A stretch of 64,000 nt of DNA from an uncultured Bacteroides sp. (GTDB taxonomy: Bacteria; Bacteroidota; Bacteroidia; Bacteroidales; Bacteroidaceae), in the NCBI GenBank assembly GCA_949289295.1, contig CASENM010000017.1:1-64000 (forward strand), in the 5' to 3' direction. The position numbers and the translations under genes were made by a program. The notes below the pieces were generated by a model. That model searched no databases and had not been told where the DNA came from. It saw nothing but the letters and a program-made list of their open reading frames with translations. Position 1 is the first letter of the stretch. Each line of letters starts with the position of its first letter. This document shows, in pieces, positions 17,830 through 26,239 of the stretch.

Positions 17830-17862
17830 CAACTCAAATACGGTGCACAACACGAAGAAGAC

Positions 17863-18654
17863 ATGAATACAGAAAAAGAAACTTGCGCCTGGTTTGTTTT
17901 CTGCAACAACCAGGTGCTGATAGAAAAACGGCCGGACGGCTATCGCATTCCCTGCTCTCCGGAACCTCCGGTAAAGATACCGGCCGGAAATACCGTCCAT
18001 ACCATCGGAACGACAGAAGGGAAAACGGCCAAGGCATTCGCCGTCCCTGTCCCTGTCGACGGAAACGACGGCAGTCCGCGTATGATGAAGGATCTCCGCG
18101 CCTCGTTCGACGTACTTCCGCTGGAAGAATATAAAATGGCCGGAAAAGCATCGCAGATTCTCACATGGGACAAGAACAGCCGCTTCTGTCCGGCCTGCGG
18201 CGTTCCGACCATACAGACAGGCCCGATTGTGAAGAAATGTCCGGAATGTCATCAGGAAATCTATCCGCGCATCTCGCCCGCCATCATCGTGCTGATAAAG
18301 AAAGAAGACAGCATCCTGCTGGTACATGCCCGCAATTTCCGCGGTACGTTCAAAGGACTTGTAGCCGGATTTCTCGAACCCGGAGAGACCTTGGAACAAT
18401 GCGTATGCCGGGAAGTATGGGAAGAAACGCATCTGCACATCAAGAATCTGAAATACTTCGACAGCCAGCCCTGGCCCTACCCCAGCGGAATCATGATCGG
18501 TTATACGGCCGAATATGAAAGCGGCACCATCAAGCTTCAGGATGAAGAGCTGAACGCCGGAGCCTTTTACGACAGACACCATCTGCCCGAGCTCCCCCAG
18601 AAACTCAGCATTGCCCGACGACTGATTGATGCCTGGCTGGACGGAAAAGTCTGA
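17863..18654 (+). CDS. nudC: NADH pyrophosphatase NudC
   Basis: A 263-residue Nudix hydrolase that cleaves NAD(H) and can remove NAD caps from RNA. It has the central zinc ribbon (FCPACG, about 107-112, and CPECH, about 127-131), the Nudix box starting GFLEPGETLEQCVCREVWEE and the NudC signature SQPWPYPSG. The box reads REVWEETHL, so the usual Gly near its end is His; the catalytic Glu residues remain. It probably shares the tex transcript. Confidence 0.92.
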   Translation: MNTEKETCAWFVFCNNQVLIEKRPDGYRIPCSPEPPVKIPAGNTVHTIGTTEGKTAKAFAVPVPVDGNDGSPRMMKDLRASFDVLPLEEYKMAGKASQILTWDKNSRFCPACGVPTIQTGPIVKKCPECHQEIYPRISPAIIVLIKKEDSILLVHARNFRGTFKGLVAGFLEPGETLEQCVCREVWEETHLHIKNLKYFDSQPWPYPSGIMIGYTAEYESGTIKLQDEELNAGAFYDRHHLPELPQKLSIARRLIDAWLDGKV

Positions 18655-18657
18655 CGG

Positions 18658-18700
18658 AAAAAACGGCGGTCAAGGCTTGTATGCCTCACCGCCGTTTCCG
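18658..18700 (+). terminator. Hairpin after nudC
   Basis: AAACGGCGGT (18661-18670) pairs perfectly with ACCGCCGTTT (18688-18697), and the loop contains a further AGGC/GCCT pairing. The T run is weak, so it may act on both the tex-nudC transcript and the long minus-strand operon that ends at 18751. Confidence 0.7.
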
Positions 18701-18750
18701 TTATTGAAAAAGATCTCTTATATCACCCTATTAAGGTTAAAAAAATAAAT

Positions 18751-20664
18751 TTATTCAGCAATACTTGTGCCAGCCTCGTAAACCTCAGCAACACTATATT
18801 TACCGTTAGCATCCTGAGTGACAATCAGCAGGAACTCACCAGGATATCCAAAACCCTCATCAGGAGGCAACATATATTCACATTTCCCGGTAAAAGAATT
18901 GTTCTCGTCAAAATCAATCTCCCACATGAGAGGCAAATCAGGAGCACTTTCTTTAAACGACTGTTCCAAGGTAGTGATTGCCTCTTCCGCAGTACTTGCG
19001 GAATTGTTTCGACTATACCATGCCTTCACGGTATTGGCTCCCTTTTCTACTTCAAACTCCAAGTTGATTGATCCGTCAACATTCGTTTCATTCACGACAC
19101 TGAATGCTACTTCACCCGTTCCATCAAAAGAGAACTCCGCTTCCGGTTCAGGCATAGATGCAAAATAGCCACCGTTGTCAGCACCGACACCAGCCAATAC
19201 AGCCACATTCACAGGCTCGCTGACTTTTCCTTCAGCATCCACCGCTGCTGCATAAACGCAGTAGTATGCACCCGGACTATATGAGTCGACAACAATATTG
19301 CCTGCTTCCGATGCATCGAATTCTTTTTCTTCTACCCACAAATGTTTAAGACTTTCATCATACATCACCCAATTCAAGTCATCGCCTACATTCGTGCCAA
19401 AGCTCATAGCATCCAAGAAAATCAAACGTACCTTCTCCGCCTCCTCGTTCAATGTCAACGAAATATTGACACTTTCATAAGAAGTCTGCGTGATGGCAGC
19501 GGCAGTAATCTCACCCTTGCCGTCCAAAGAGAATCCCGGAGTCACACCTTCATAATAAACGACCTTACCGATGTTTCCGTCTACGTCAACAGGTACAGCC
19601 CAGATTACATATTCTGTATTCGGACTGAACTCGGTCTGGAACTCACGTCTGAACTCACCGGTGTAAGGCTGCGGACATTGCGCTGTATTCGAAGCAAGAT
19701 AAACTAACTTTTCCGCTTCTTCCATCTCGTAGAATTTACTGTTAACCAACGTGCTCTTGTGAACGATTGATGTAATGATTTTTGCACAGTTGGCATCCGC
19801 AGAGAAAGTGGCAGCGACAGAGGTCAACGTCATGTCCTCCTCATTCACTGTAATCTTCACTTCAGAGGTACCTTTGGTTACATCCATGTCAGGCACCACA
19901 AATTCCTGGGTGAACAGCTTTCCTTCGCCGGCTGCATCCAATGCATAAACGCCCACCACATAAGTCTCGCCTGATGTAAATACCAGACCCGTATTGACTC
20001 CTTCTGCTGCACTCGCCTTGTTCAATGTAAGTTCAGTAAACACACCGCTCTCGTCGCTTGTATTATAAGCCTGGAAAGGATAGTCCGGATCCGGATTCAA
20101 AGAACGTTGGGCAGACTCGATAAAAGTAACCTCATCATAATTCTCAACTTGAGTACCATCCATATCAGAATACTTGGGAACGGCACCGATTGCATAACGT
20201 GTACACTTGATGTTCTTCTTCACTTCCACATCTACCGACACGGCTGAAAGGTGCTTGATTTCAAACGAAACCAGTTCCCCTTTTAAGTCTGCACTCGCAA
20301 TCCGGAAATCCTTTGCCACTTCCTCACTCTTTCCGAGTTCGTTTTCTGCATAGACGGTAAGTGTATAATCCCTATCCAAAGCAATAGGAATGGAAAGCTC
20401 AGTCTTTTCATGTCCGGCTACAGACGTGTAAGATGCTGTTTCACCTGCCACAGCCTCACATTTCCAGTACCAGGTCTCCGTGTTTTCAGAAGGAGTCACC
20501 GTTACCACGACTTTCGACTCCGTTTCAGATGCCAATGCCACTTCACCCACTTCAATGGATGGAAGCTCCATACGAGGTTCTTCATTCTCGTCATCACAGG
20601 CTGTTCCCATTACAGCTGCCAAAGCCAATACAGGAAAAGCCAACAAATACTTCAGGTTTTTCAT
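18751..20664 (-). CDS. Surface lipoprotein with Fn3/Ig-like repeats
   Basis: A 637-residue predicted lipoprotein. The signal ends LALAAVMGTAC with the lipidated Cys at about residue 23, followed by DDENEEP, an acidic stretch that favours export to the cell surface in Bacteroidota. The rest appears to be about five Fn3/Ig-like domains, judged from recurring strand ends (RDYTLTVYAENELGKS, ETYVVGVYALDAAGEG, TEYVIWAVPVDVDGN, AYYCVYAAAVDAEGK). No enzyme motif is seen. It is the last gene of the SusCD operon, 58 bases after the lipocalin-like gene. Likely a binding or scaffold protein; its role is unknown. Confidence 0.75.
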   Translation of the reverse strand: MKNLKYLLAFPVLALAAVMGTACDDENEEPRMELPSIEVGEVALASETESKVVVTVTPSENTETWYWKCEAVAGETASYTSVAGHEKTELSIPIALDRDYTLTVYAENELGKSEEVAKDFRIASADLKGELVSFEIKHLSAVSVDVEVKKNIKCTRYAIGAVPKYSDMDGTQVENYDEVTFIESAQRSLNPDPDYPFQAYNTSDESGVFTELTLNKASAAEGVNTGLVFTSGETYVVGVYALDAAGEGKLFTQEFVVPDMDVTKGTSEVKITVNEEDMTLTSVAATFSADANCAKIITSIVHKSTLVNSKFYEMEEAEKLVYLASNTAQCPQPYTGEFRREFQTEFSPNTEYVIWAVPVDVDGNIGKVVYYEGVTPGFSLDGKGEITAAAITQTSYESVNISLTLNEEAEKVRLIFLDAMSFGTNVGDDLNWVMYDESLKHLWVEEKEFDASEAGNIVVDSYSPGAYYCVYAAAVDAEGKVSEPVNVAVLAGVGADNGGYFASMPEPEAEFSFDGTGEVAFSVVNETNVDGSINLEFEVEKGANTVKAWYSRNNSASTAEEAITTLEQSFKESAPDLPLMWEIDFDENNSFTGKCEYMLPPDEGFGYPGEFLLIVTQDANGKYSVAEVYEAGTSIAE

Positions 20665-20722
20665 AAATTAAAAATTTTAATATAACGATAAAAGAGATCT
20701 TTCCGTTGTGCCGGCTTCCGCG

Positions 20723-21208
20723 TCAATCCTCTTCCGGAACTTTCGCTTCGGCCACAATCTCGTCAGGCACTTTTTCGCAGCGCACGTATTTGGTCACGTC
20801 ACCCTCATTGTCCTTGGCGGTCCAAACCATCGAACCCGACTCCAGCAAATCGGTCACAATGTATTCATTGCTCCAGTCACCGTTCCAGAAATCATACTCA
20901 CCGCTGATGATTGAACCGAGATAAGGGTCTTCCTCTATTTCGAAACTTCCCGTAATATAACGGGCATACATGCTGTCAAACTTCTGATACATTTCAAAAG
21001 TCTGCTCCCGACGGTTGAATGTCACATAGCAATACAGCCCTTCTGCCAGAGGTTCCCCGTTCCATTCGGCCAACTGCCAAGTACCGTTCAGATTTGCCGG
21101 CGTAACCTCCAATGAAGGAATTACCGGTTCGTCGTCATCGCTGCAGGCAGAGAAGCTACAAACCAAAGCCAACAATGCCATCAGTCTAAAAATATTCTTC
21201 ATATCCAA
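20723..21208 (-). CDS. Lipocalin-like surface lipoprotein
   Basis: A 161-residue predicted lipoprotein: signal MALLALVCSFSAC with Cys at about 22, then SDDDEP. The mature part opens LNGTWQLAEWNGEPL and ends with W and strand patterns (GSMVWTAKDNEGDVTKYVR) typical of Bacteroidota lipocalin-like domains. Such proteins may hold a small hydrophobic ligand, but no ligand can be read here. A start two codons later (21202) is equally possible. Eighth-plus member of the long operon, eight bases after the DUF1573 gene. Confidence 0.7.
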   Translation of the reverse strand: MDMKNIFRLMALLALVCSFSACSDDDEPVIPSLEVTPANLNGTWQLAEWNGEPLAEGLYCYVTFNRREQTFEMYQKFDSMYARYITGSFEIEEDPYLGSIISGEYDFWNGDWSNEYIVTDLLESGSMVWTAKDNEGDVTKYVRCEKVPDEIVAEAKVPEED

Positions 21209-21216
21209 TCCTTTTA

Positions 21217-22062
21217 TTATTTATTGTTTTCTGATACAATTACTTTCACATTTATCGTACGGTCAGAAGGCCGCCCGTCAACGCCGTCCACCACAATCGG
21301 GAAACAGAATTCATTTCCTTTTCTCTGCGGCAGCCGCTTTTTCTCTACCGTTATCACGATGTCGCCTTCACTTCCTTCGTGTATAACCTCCGGCTCAGTA
21401 TGGAATCGGGCAAATTCCGGTATCATCCGAGCCGACAAGCGCAACGGTCCGTCTCCGCCATTCGCACACAAGATACGTTCAGACACCTTCTCTCCATCCG
21501 CAAACCGTATCTCCACGCTTTTCTGTTTCAAACGGAGATTGCCCATAAAGAAAGGAAAACGCTCCCACCGGTCAGCACCCGGAAGCACATTTCCGACCAG
21601 TTTCAACCGGGCAACCGGTACGTTGTCAGCACCTGACAAGTAAACGAAAGCATCCGAATCGACTGTTCCGGGATGATTCTCCGGTATATACACCAGTTCG
21701 ATTTCAAGTGACTCTCCCGGAGCAACGGTTTCCTTCCGGTAAACCGCTTTCAGGCAGCTGCAAGTGGTCCTTACCCGCGCCAGCCCTACAGGCCGTCCGC
21801 TCACGTTGGTACAGACAAACTTACAGCTCACAGGCGGATCGTCTTCGGTCAGAGTCCCTATATGCCGGACCGTACTGTCAAAACGGAGAATGTCCTCACC
21901 TCCTTTCATCAAAGCCGGATTCAGCAAGGAATCAATCTGGGCGCGAGAACGGAAGCGGACATTCTGGGCTTGTGCCGTCAGTCCGCTTACCGTCAGAATA
22001 ACCAATAATTGTATCCAAAAAATTCTGATACACCAATTACATCCATCCGCTGTCATTTGCAT
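21217..22062 (-). CDS. DUF1573-containing exported protein
   Basis: A 281-residue protein with an uncleaved or Sec-type signal (IFWIQLLVILTVSGLTAQAQ). The DUF1573 core is near 80-130: FVCTNVSGRPVGLARVRTTCSCLKA and VAPGESLEIELVYIP. The domain is an Ig-like fold common in Bacteroidota and without a known activity; the paired Cys of TCSC is conserved. The gene overlaps the end of the protease gene by 26 bases, which suggests translational coupling. A second, shorter DUF1573 gene lies at 57471-57866. Confidence 0.75.
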   Translation of the reverse strand: MQMTADGCNWCIRIFWIQLLVILTVSGLTAQAQNVRFRSRAQIDSLLNPALMKGGEDILRFDSTVRHIGTLTEDDPPVSCKFVCTNVSGRPVGLARVRTTCSCLKAVYRKETVAPGESLEIELVYIPENHPGTVDSDAFVYLSGADNVPVARLKLVGNVLPGADRWERFPFFMGNLRLKQKSVEIRFADGEKVSERILCANGGDGPLRLSARMIPEFARFHTEPEVIHEGSEGDIVITVEKKRLPQRKGNEFCFPIVVDGVDGRPSDRTINVKVIVSENNK

Positions 22063-24160
22063 TCTTACGTACTGTTACCGCCAGAGTTTGCGAAGCGCCT
22101 CCACTCACCTGCACAGTTATTTGAGCAAAACCTGTAGCCACCCCTGTTACGGTCATCATGGTTCCGCTGACAGAAACAGACGCAACCGCATTGTCCGAAG
22201 AAGCGGCAGTGAAAGTCAGAGTCTCGCCGTCTACAAAATAAGAAGCCAGGTCGATGACAGAAGAACTGCCCTCAGCCACATATACGTTCGGCAATTTCAT
22301 GTCTGAGCCGGCACCGGAAATATTATTCAACAACAGGCCCGCATCCACAAGTCCTGTTCCCATCTTTCCGATATAACTGCCCAGATTCATCTGAGTAGGA
22401 GAAGCGGCCGCATAAATATGGTTTCTGAAATAAGTCTTGATACGGCCGTCTCCATAATATCCGTCGAGCGACTTTACAGACTCTTTCAGCAATGCCATGA
22501 ATTCATCCGAAGTAAAGTGGCGACGCTGCTTCGCCGCATAAGACAGGCCCAAGGCCACGACACCCGACACATGCGGGCAAGCCATTGAAGTACCTTCCAT
22601 ATATCCATAAGCAGGCTGTCCATTGCGCGGCAAGGTAGACAGAATGGATCCCAATGTTTCCGTAGTCACCCCGTCACCGGCCTGGGCCGCATCAGAAGTC
22701 CAGAACTCATCGTCTGCCGTACCCACCTTGCCATAATATTCAGAGTCGCCGCCCGGTGCGGACACATCCACCTCATCGCCATAATTGGAAAAGCTTGAAG
22801 GGGTGAAATCGGCCGCAACGGCAGACACACTGATACATTTTGAATAAGCGCCGGGATAGCCCGCCAGATTGGCATACTCATTGCCTGAAGCGAAGACCGC
22901 GATACCGCCGTCAATCACTCCGTTCGGAGAACCGGCATTGTTGACAAAGTAATCCAATGCCTCTTTTTCGAGCGGATACAAACTTGCCCACTCATCTTCC
23001 GTAGACGGGCCGGGAGTATATCCTTCCACCGCATTGGCGCTTCCCGAATTATATCCCCAGCTGCATTGCAGGATTACGGCTCCGTTATCGGCCGCATACT
23101 TGATGGCTTTTGCCTCCTGGTCAAGTGTCACACTGTTTGCACCGGAAAATACCTGGCACGACATGATCTTCACGCCGGAATTGTCCGAACCGTCACCGCC
23201 CGCAATACCGCAGACTCCGAGACCATTGCCGTTGATGGCGGCAATCGTTCCCGCCACATGCGTACCATGTCCGGTATCATTCGTATCCGACCATGTGATG
23301 ATTCCGGAATCCGTCACGAAGTTATACCCGTACTGGTCATCCTTATAACCGTTTCCGTCGGCATCCACACCCGCATATTCCTTTTCGCCTTCATTCACCC
23401 AGATGTTTTTCTTCAAATCAGGATGCGTGTTCATCACACCCTCATCAAGTACAGCCACGATAATTGAAGGGTCGCCCGTACAGATGCTCCATGCACCAAA
23501 ACAATTCACGTCGCAATCGGCAACGGCAGGCGATTCGATTCCTTTATCTATGTTCGCATTCGCAAACGTATAATCCCCTGTATTGTGATAACTCCATTGG
23601 CTGGCCAGTCCCGGATCGTTGAAAGGCGCATTGCCCGCCGCACGGCTCACCCGTTTTTTCTGCAAAGCTTCCACATTCACATACGTACGTTTCACATCCG
23701 TATTGTAGGCACGCTTGATATGGCTGTTGGTCTGAATCTTGGAAATCTCACCCAATTTGCGGAGACGGCCGGCCGCCTCCTGCAAATCAGTATTTTCATC
23801 AAACTTCACCCGATACCACAGATGTAACCCCGCCTGACGGGTACGTTCTTCATTCTTCTCATCCACCGGGAAAATGCGCTCGAAAGAATATGCTCCCAGA
23901 ATATCCAGCACCTCATCAGTGGAAGGAATGCCAGAACGGCTCATGGCCCCCCCGCTCCTTGAAGCCCGGCTGAATGTCTGGTCAAGTATATCCGTCATTT
24001 CCGGATTGAACTTGATCAGCAGCTCGCCGTCGGTGGCATTTGACGGAATGGTCACCTCCTGATTGCCTTGAGGCACAGAAGGCTCCTCCACCCAATTTTC
24101 ATCGGCACATGCCGAAAGGACCAACGCAAGCGAAGCTATGTATAGAAATCTCTTATTCAT
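22037..24160 (-). CDS. Subtilisin-like (S8) serine protease lipoprotein
   Basis: A 707-residue predicted surface protease. Signal and lipobox end LVLSAC with Cys18, followed by ADENWVEEP. Residues 45-160 form a propeptide-like region (DGELLIKFNPEMT). The catalytic triad is Asp239 in IVAVLDEGV, His298 in DTGHGTHVAGT and Ser525 in EGTSMACPHVSG. Residues 620-707 look like a Big_2/Ig-like tail. Asp is followed by Glu rather than Ser or Thr, which also occurs in other Bacteroidota S8 enzymes. In the SusCD operon it is the only hydrolase, so it probably cuts protein for uptake or processes surface partners. Its gene lies 56 bases after the BACON-LRR gene. Confidence 0.9.
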   Translation of the reverse strand: MNKRFLYIASLALVLSACADENWVEEPSVPQGNQEVTIPSNATDGELLIKFNPEMTDILDQTFSRASRSGGAMSRSGIPSTDEVLDILGAYSFERIFPVDEKNEERTRQAGLHLWYRVKFDENTDLQEAAGRLRKLGEISKIQTNSHIKRAYNTDVKRTYVNVEALQKKRVSRAAGNAPFNDPGLASQWSYHNTGDYTFANANIDKGIESPAVADCDVNCFGAWSICTGDPSIIVAVLDEGVMNTHPDLKKNIWVNEGEKEYAGVDADGNGYKDDQYGYNFVTDSGIITWSDTNDTGHGTHVAGTIAAINGNGLGVCGIAGGDGSDNSGVKIMSCQVFSGANSVTLDQEAKAIKYAADNGAVILQCSWGYNSGSANAVEGYTPGPSTEDEWASLYPLEKEALDYFVNNAGSPNGVIDGGIAVFASGNEYANLAGYPGAYSKCISVSAVAADFTPSSFSNYGDEVDVSAPGGDSEYYGKVGTADDEFWTSDAAQAGDGVTTETLGSILSTLPRNGQPAYGYMEGTSMACPHVSGVVALGLSYAAKQRRHFTSDEFMALLKESVKSLDGYYGDGRIKTYFRNHIYAAASPTQMNLGSYIGKMGTGLVDAGLLLNNISGAGSDMKLPNVYVAEGSSSVIDLASYFVDGETLTFTAASSDNAVASVSVSGTMMTVTGVATGFAQITVQVSGGASQTLAVTVRKNANDSGWM

Positions 24161-24216
24161 TTTTCTTCTAGTTTTCAGTTTATTAGTTAGAACTATTCTA
24201 TATCGGACTCCACGTG

Positions 24217-26226
24217 TCAGTTACCGCTATTTTCCACATACCGGAAATAATACAGCGGATATGCCACGTTCTGGTACGATTCCGGATTATCCATATCAGG
24301 CTTTTCACTGCCATAATAATAAGAATAGTTGAAGTCGTACGGAGAGATATTGTCGAATCCCACATTTACGCCCGCACTGTTCTTACCTTTCTCCTGCTGG
24401 TTGAAAATCAAACCTCCGGGATTCCATTCTGCAAAATAAGGATGGAAAATAATCCAGTTCGGCATCGGACCGGTCAGGAAGTTCAGATTGATGGAGAATC
24501 CGCGGGTGAACGGAAGCACACGGGGCACCTGGTTTCCGTATACAGGCTCTTCATTCAATGCGGACTGAATACCTCTTCCGCCGGTCTCTTCGGCCGACAG
24601 CAGCCAGTTGCAAGTATCTTTTGAGATTTTATATTCCCAATCGGAAGCACTGCCTTTTCCTTCGAAGAAGTCGGCTTCTTTATAATAGGCTTCGTCGCCC
24701 AATGCATTCACCATTTCTTCATCGGAAGGAAGCTCACCCTCCATATATCCGTACGACAAACTCAGATAGGTCAGTCTGTTCCATGTCAGCAGGCGGATGA
24801 GCGCATCCCCTTCTGCAGTACGGCTGTTCACCGAACCGATATTAATCCACAGACCAATCGGATTGTTGTTGTACACACCGTTTGTACCGGTCAAGTCGAT
24901 GAAAGCGTCCGAACGACGGCAGCCGGACAGGTCAAGATGCTTCAGTTTGGGGAAATTACCCGGATTCAACACCTCCAGCAATGCTGACAACGAAGCGAAG
25001 TTATTGCTGTTCAGTTCCAAAGACTCCAGACCTTCGTACGACGGATCGACTGCCCCACCCAACTTGTCAAACCCTTCAGGAAGACTTGTCAGGCCATACG
25101 ATTTGATAGCCAATCTCTTCAGATGCTTCAGCTCGCACAAGTCCTCACCGAACTCCATTTCACGTGACTGACGGTTGGTATTGCTCTCAATGTGCAATTC
25201 TTCAAGATACTTCAAATAACGAAGCTCGCGCGGGAACTCTTCACCCTCCATCAAGTTAAGCATCACAAATTCAACCGAACGCACACGTCCTACCCATTCG
25301 TCCGGAATCCGGGTTCCGTCAGGAAGCTTGTCCGTACGTTCCCACAAAGTCACGCCATCCCAGTTACGCATGTTCTCGTTGGTGGCGTAGGGTGCCAAAG
25401 TCTGAGTTTTTTCGCAGATCATCACAATGGCAAGCGAGTCACCCGCACGGTCATCCGTGATTCTCAAAGCCGGTTTCTGCGTGACTGTCAATGTCACATA
25501 ATCCACCGGATTGCCGTCATTGTCCACCAGCTGATCTTCCTCCGGATTCAACGGGAGCAGTTTGATTTTGGCGATACGGGTATAAGGCACCGTATTCATC
25601 CCCCAGCGGAAACGTGCAGTCACCGTACGGGGACGGGCCTTGCGGTCCAGATTCACATCCAAATCATTCTGTTCCGGCAGTTCAATCCAACCAGTCCGTT
25701 CCCTTTCCGCATTCTCAGCATCTTCGCCCGTCGGCTCCTCCGCAAAAGAATACTCCACATTTTCATCTATCTTGAAATGCACGTTGGTTGAAACAGTCAC
25801 ATCAAAATGACGGTCATCGTAACTGGCCGAGCTTTCAATTTCCACATCGGGTTCTTCCAAAAGGATCTGTTTGCCGAAACCGAACTGAGTGACCGTAACC
25901 GTCTGAGGAGACTGTCCTTGTGGAGTAAAACGGATTTCGATGGTCCTCGAAGTGTTCTCCAAAGTAGAATCTATAACCAGCGCACTTTCTGCCGACCCCA
26001 AGCCATTCGCGGGAGAAACGCTCACCCATGGACCGGAGGCACTGGCTACCCAATTCGTATTGGCTGTCACCTGTACATATTCAGTTCCGCCTTCAGGGCC
26101 GACCGCAATCTCAGTCTTGTCCAGAGCGATTCCTCCCGGTATGCCAGGTTCATCTTCGTCCTTGCACGAAACGAACAGTCCCGTACAAAGAGCCAACATA
26201 CAAGTTATGTTTGTTATATATCTCAT
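24217..26226 (-). CDS. BACON and leucine-rich-repeat surface lipoprotein
   Basis: A 669-residue predicted lipoprotein: Cys at about 21 in LCTGLFVSC, then KDEDEP. A BACON domain covers about 35-115 (DKTEIAVGPEGGTEYVQV, WVSVSPANG), followed by a second BACON-like region (about 120-260). A leucine-rich-repeat part lies at about 320-480 (LRYLKYLEELHIES, LCELKHLKRLAIKSYGLTSLP, FPKLKHLDLSGC). The C-terminal 180 residues are not recognised. LRR and BACON both serve binding, so it likely holds protein or glycoprotein at the surface. It is preceded by another LRR lipoprotein 13 bases away. Confidence 0.8.
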   Translation of the reverse strand: MRYITNITCMLALCTGLFVSCKDEDEPGIPGGIALDKTEIAVGPEGGTEYVQVTANTNWVASASGPWVSVSPANGLGSAESALVIDSTLENTSRTIEIRFTPQGQSPQTVTVTQFGFGKQILLEEPDVEIESSASYDDRHFDVTVSTNVHFKIDENVEYSFAEEPTGEDAENAERERTGWIELPEQNDLDVNLDRKARPRTVTARFRWGMNTVPYTRIAKIKLLPLNPEEDQLVDNDGNPVDYVTLTVTQKPALRITDDRAGDSLAIVMICEKTQTLAPYATNENMRNWDGVTLWERTDKLPDGTRIPDEWVGRVRSVEFVMLNLMEGEEFPRELRYLKYLEELHIESNTNRQSREMEFGEDLCELKHLKRLAIKSYGLTSLPEGFDKLGGAVDPSYEGLESLELNSNNFASLSALLEVLNPGNFPKLKHLDLSGCRRSDAFIDLTGTNGVYNNNPIGLWINIGSVNSRTAEGDALIRLLTWNRLTYLSLSYGYMEGELPSDEEMVNALGDEAYYKEADFFEGKGSASDWEYKISKDTCNWLLSAEETGGRGIQSALNEEPVYGNQVPRVLPFTRGFSINLNFLTGPMPNWIIFHPYFAEWNPGGLIFNQQEKGKNSAGVNVGFDNISPYDFNYSYYYGSEKPDMDNPESYQNVAYPLYYFRYVENSGN

Positions 26227-26239
26227 AATTCATCCTCTT

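Noticed and set aside
17254-18582. Open frame of 442 codons opposite nudC and the end of tex
   Set aside because: It crosses two well-supported genes on the other strand and shows no domain; an antisense shadow.
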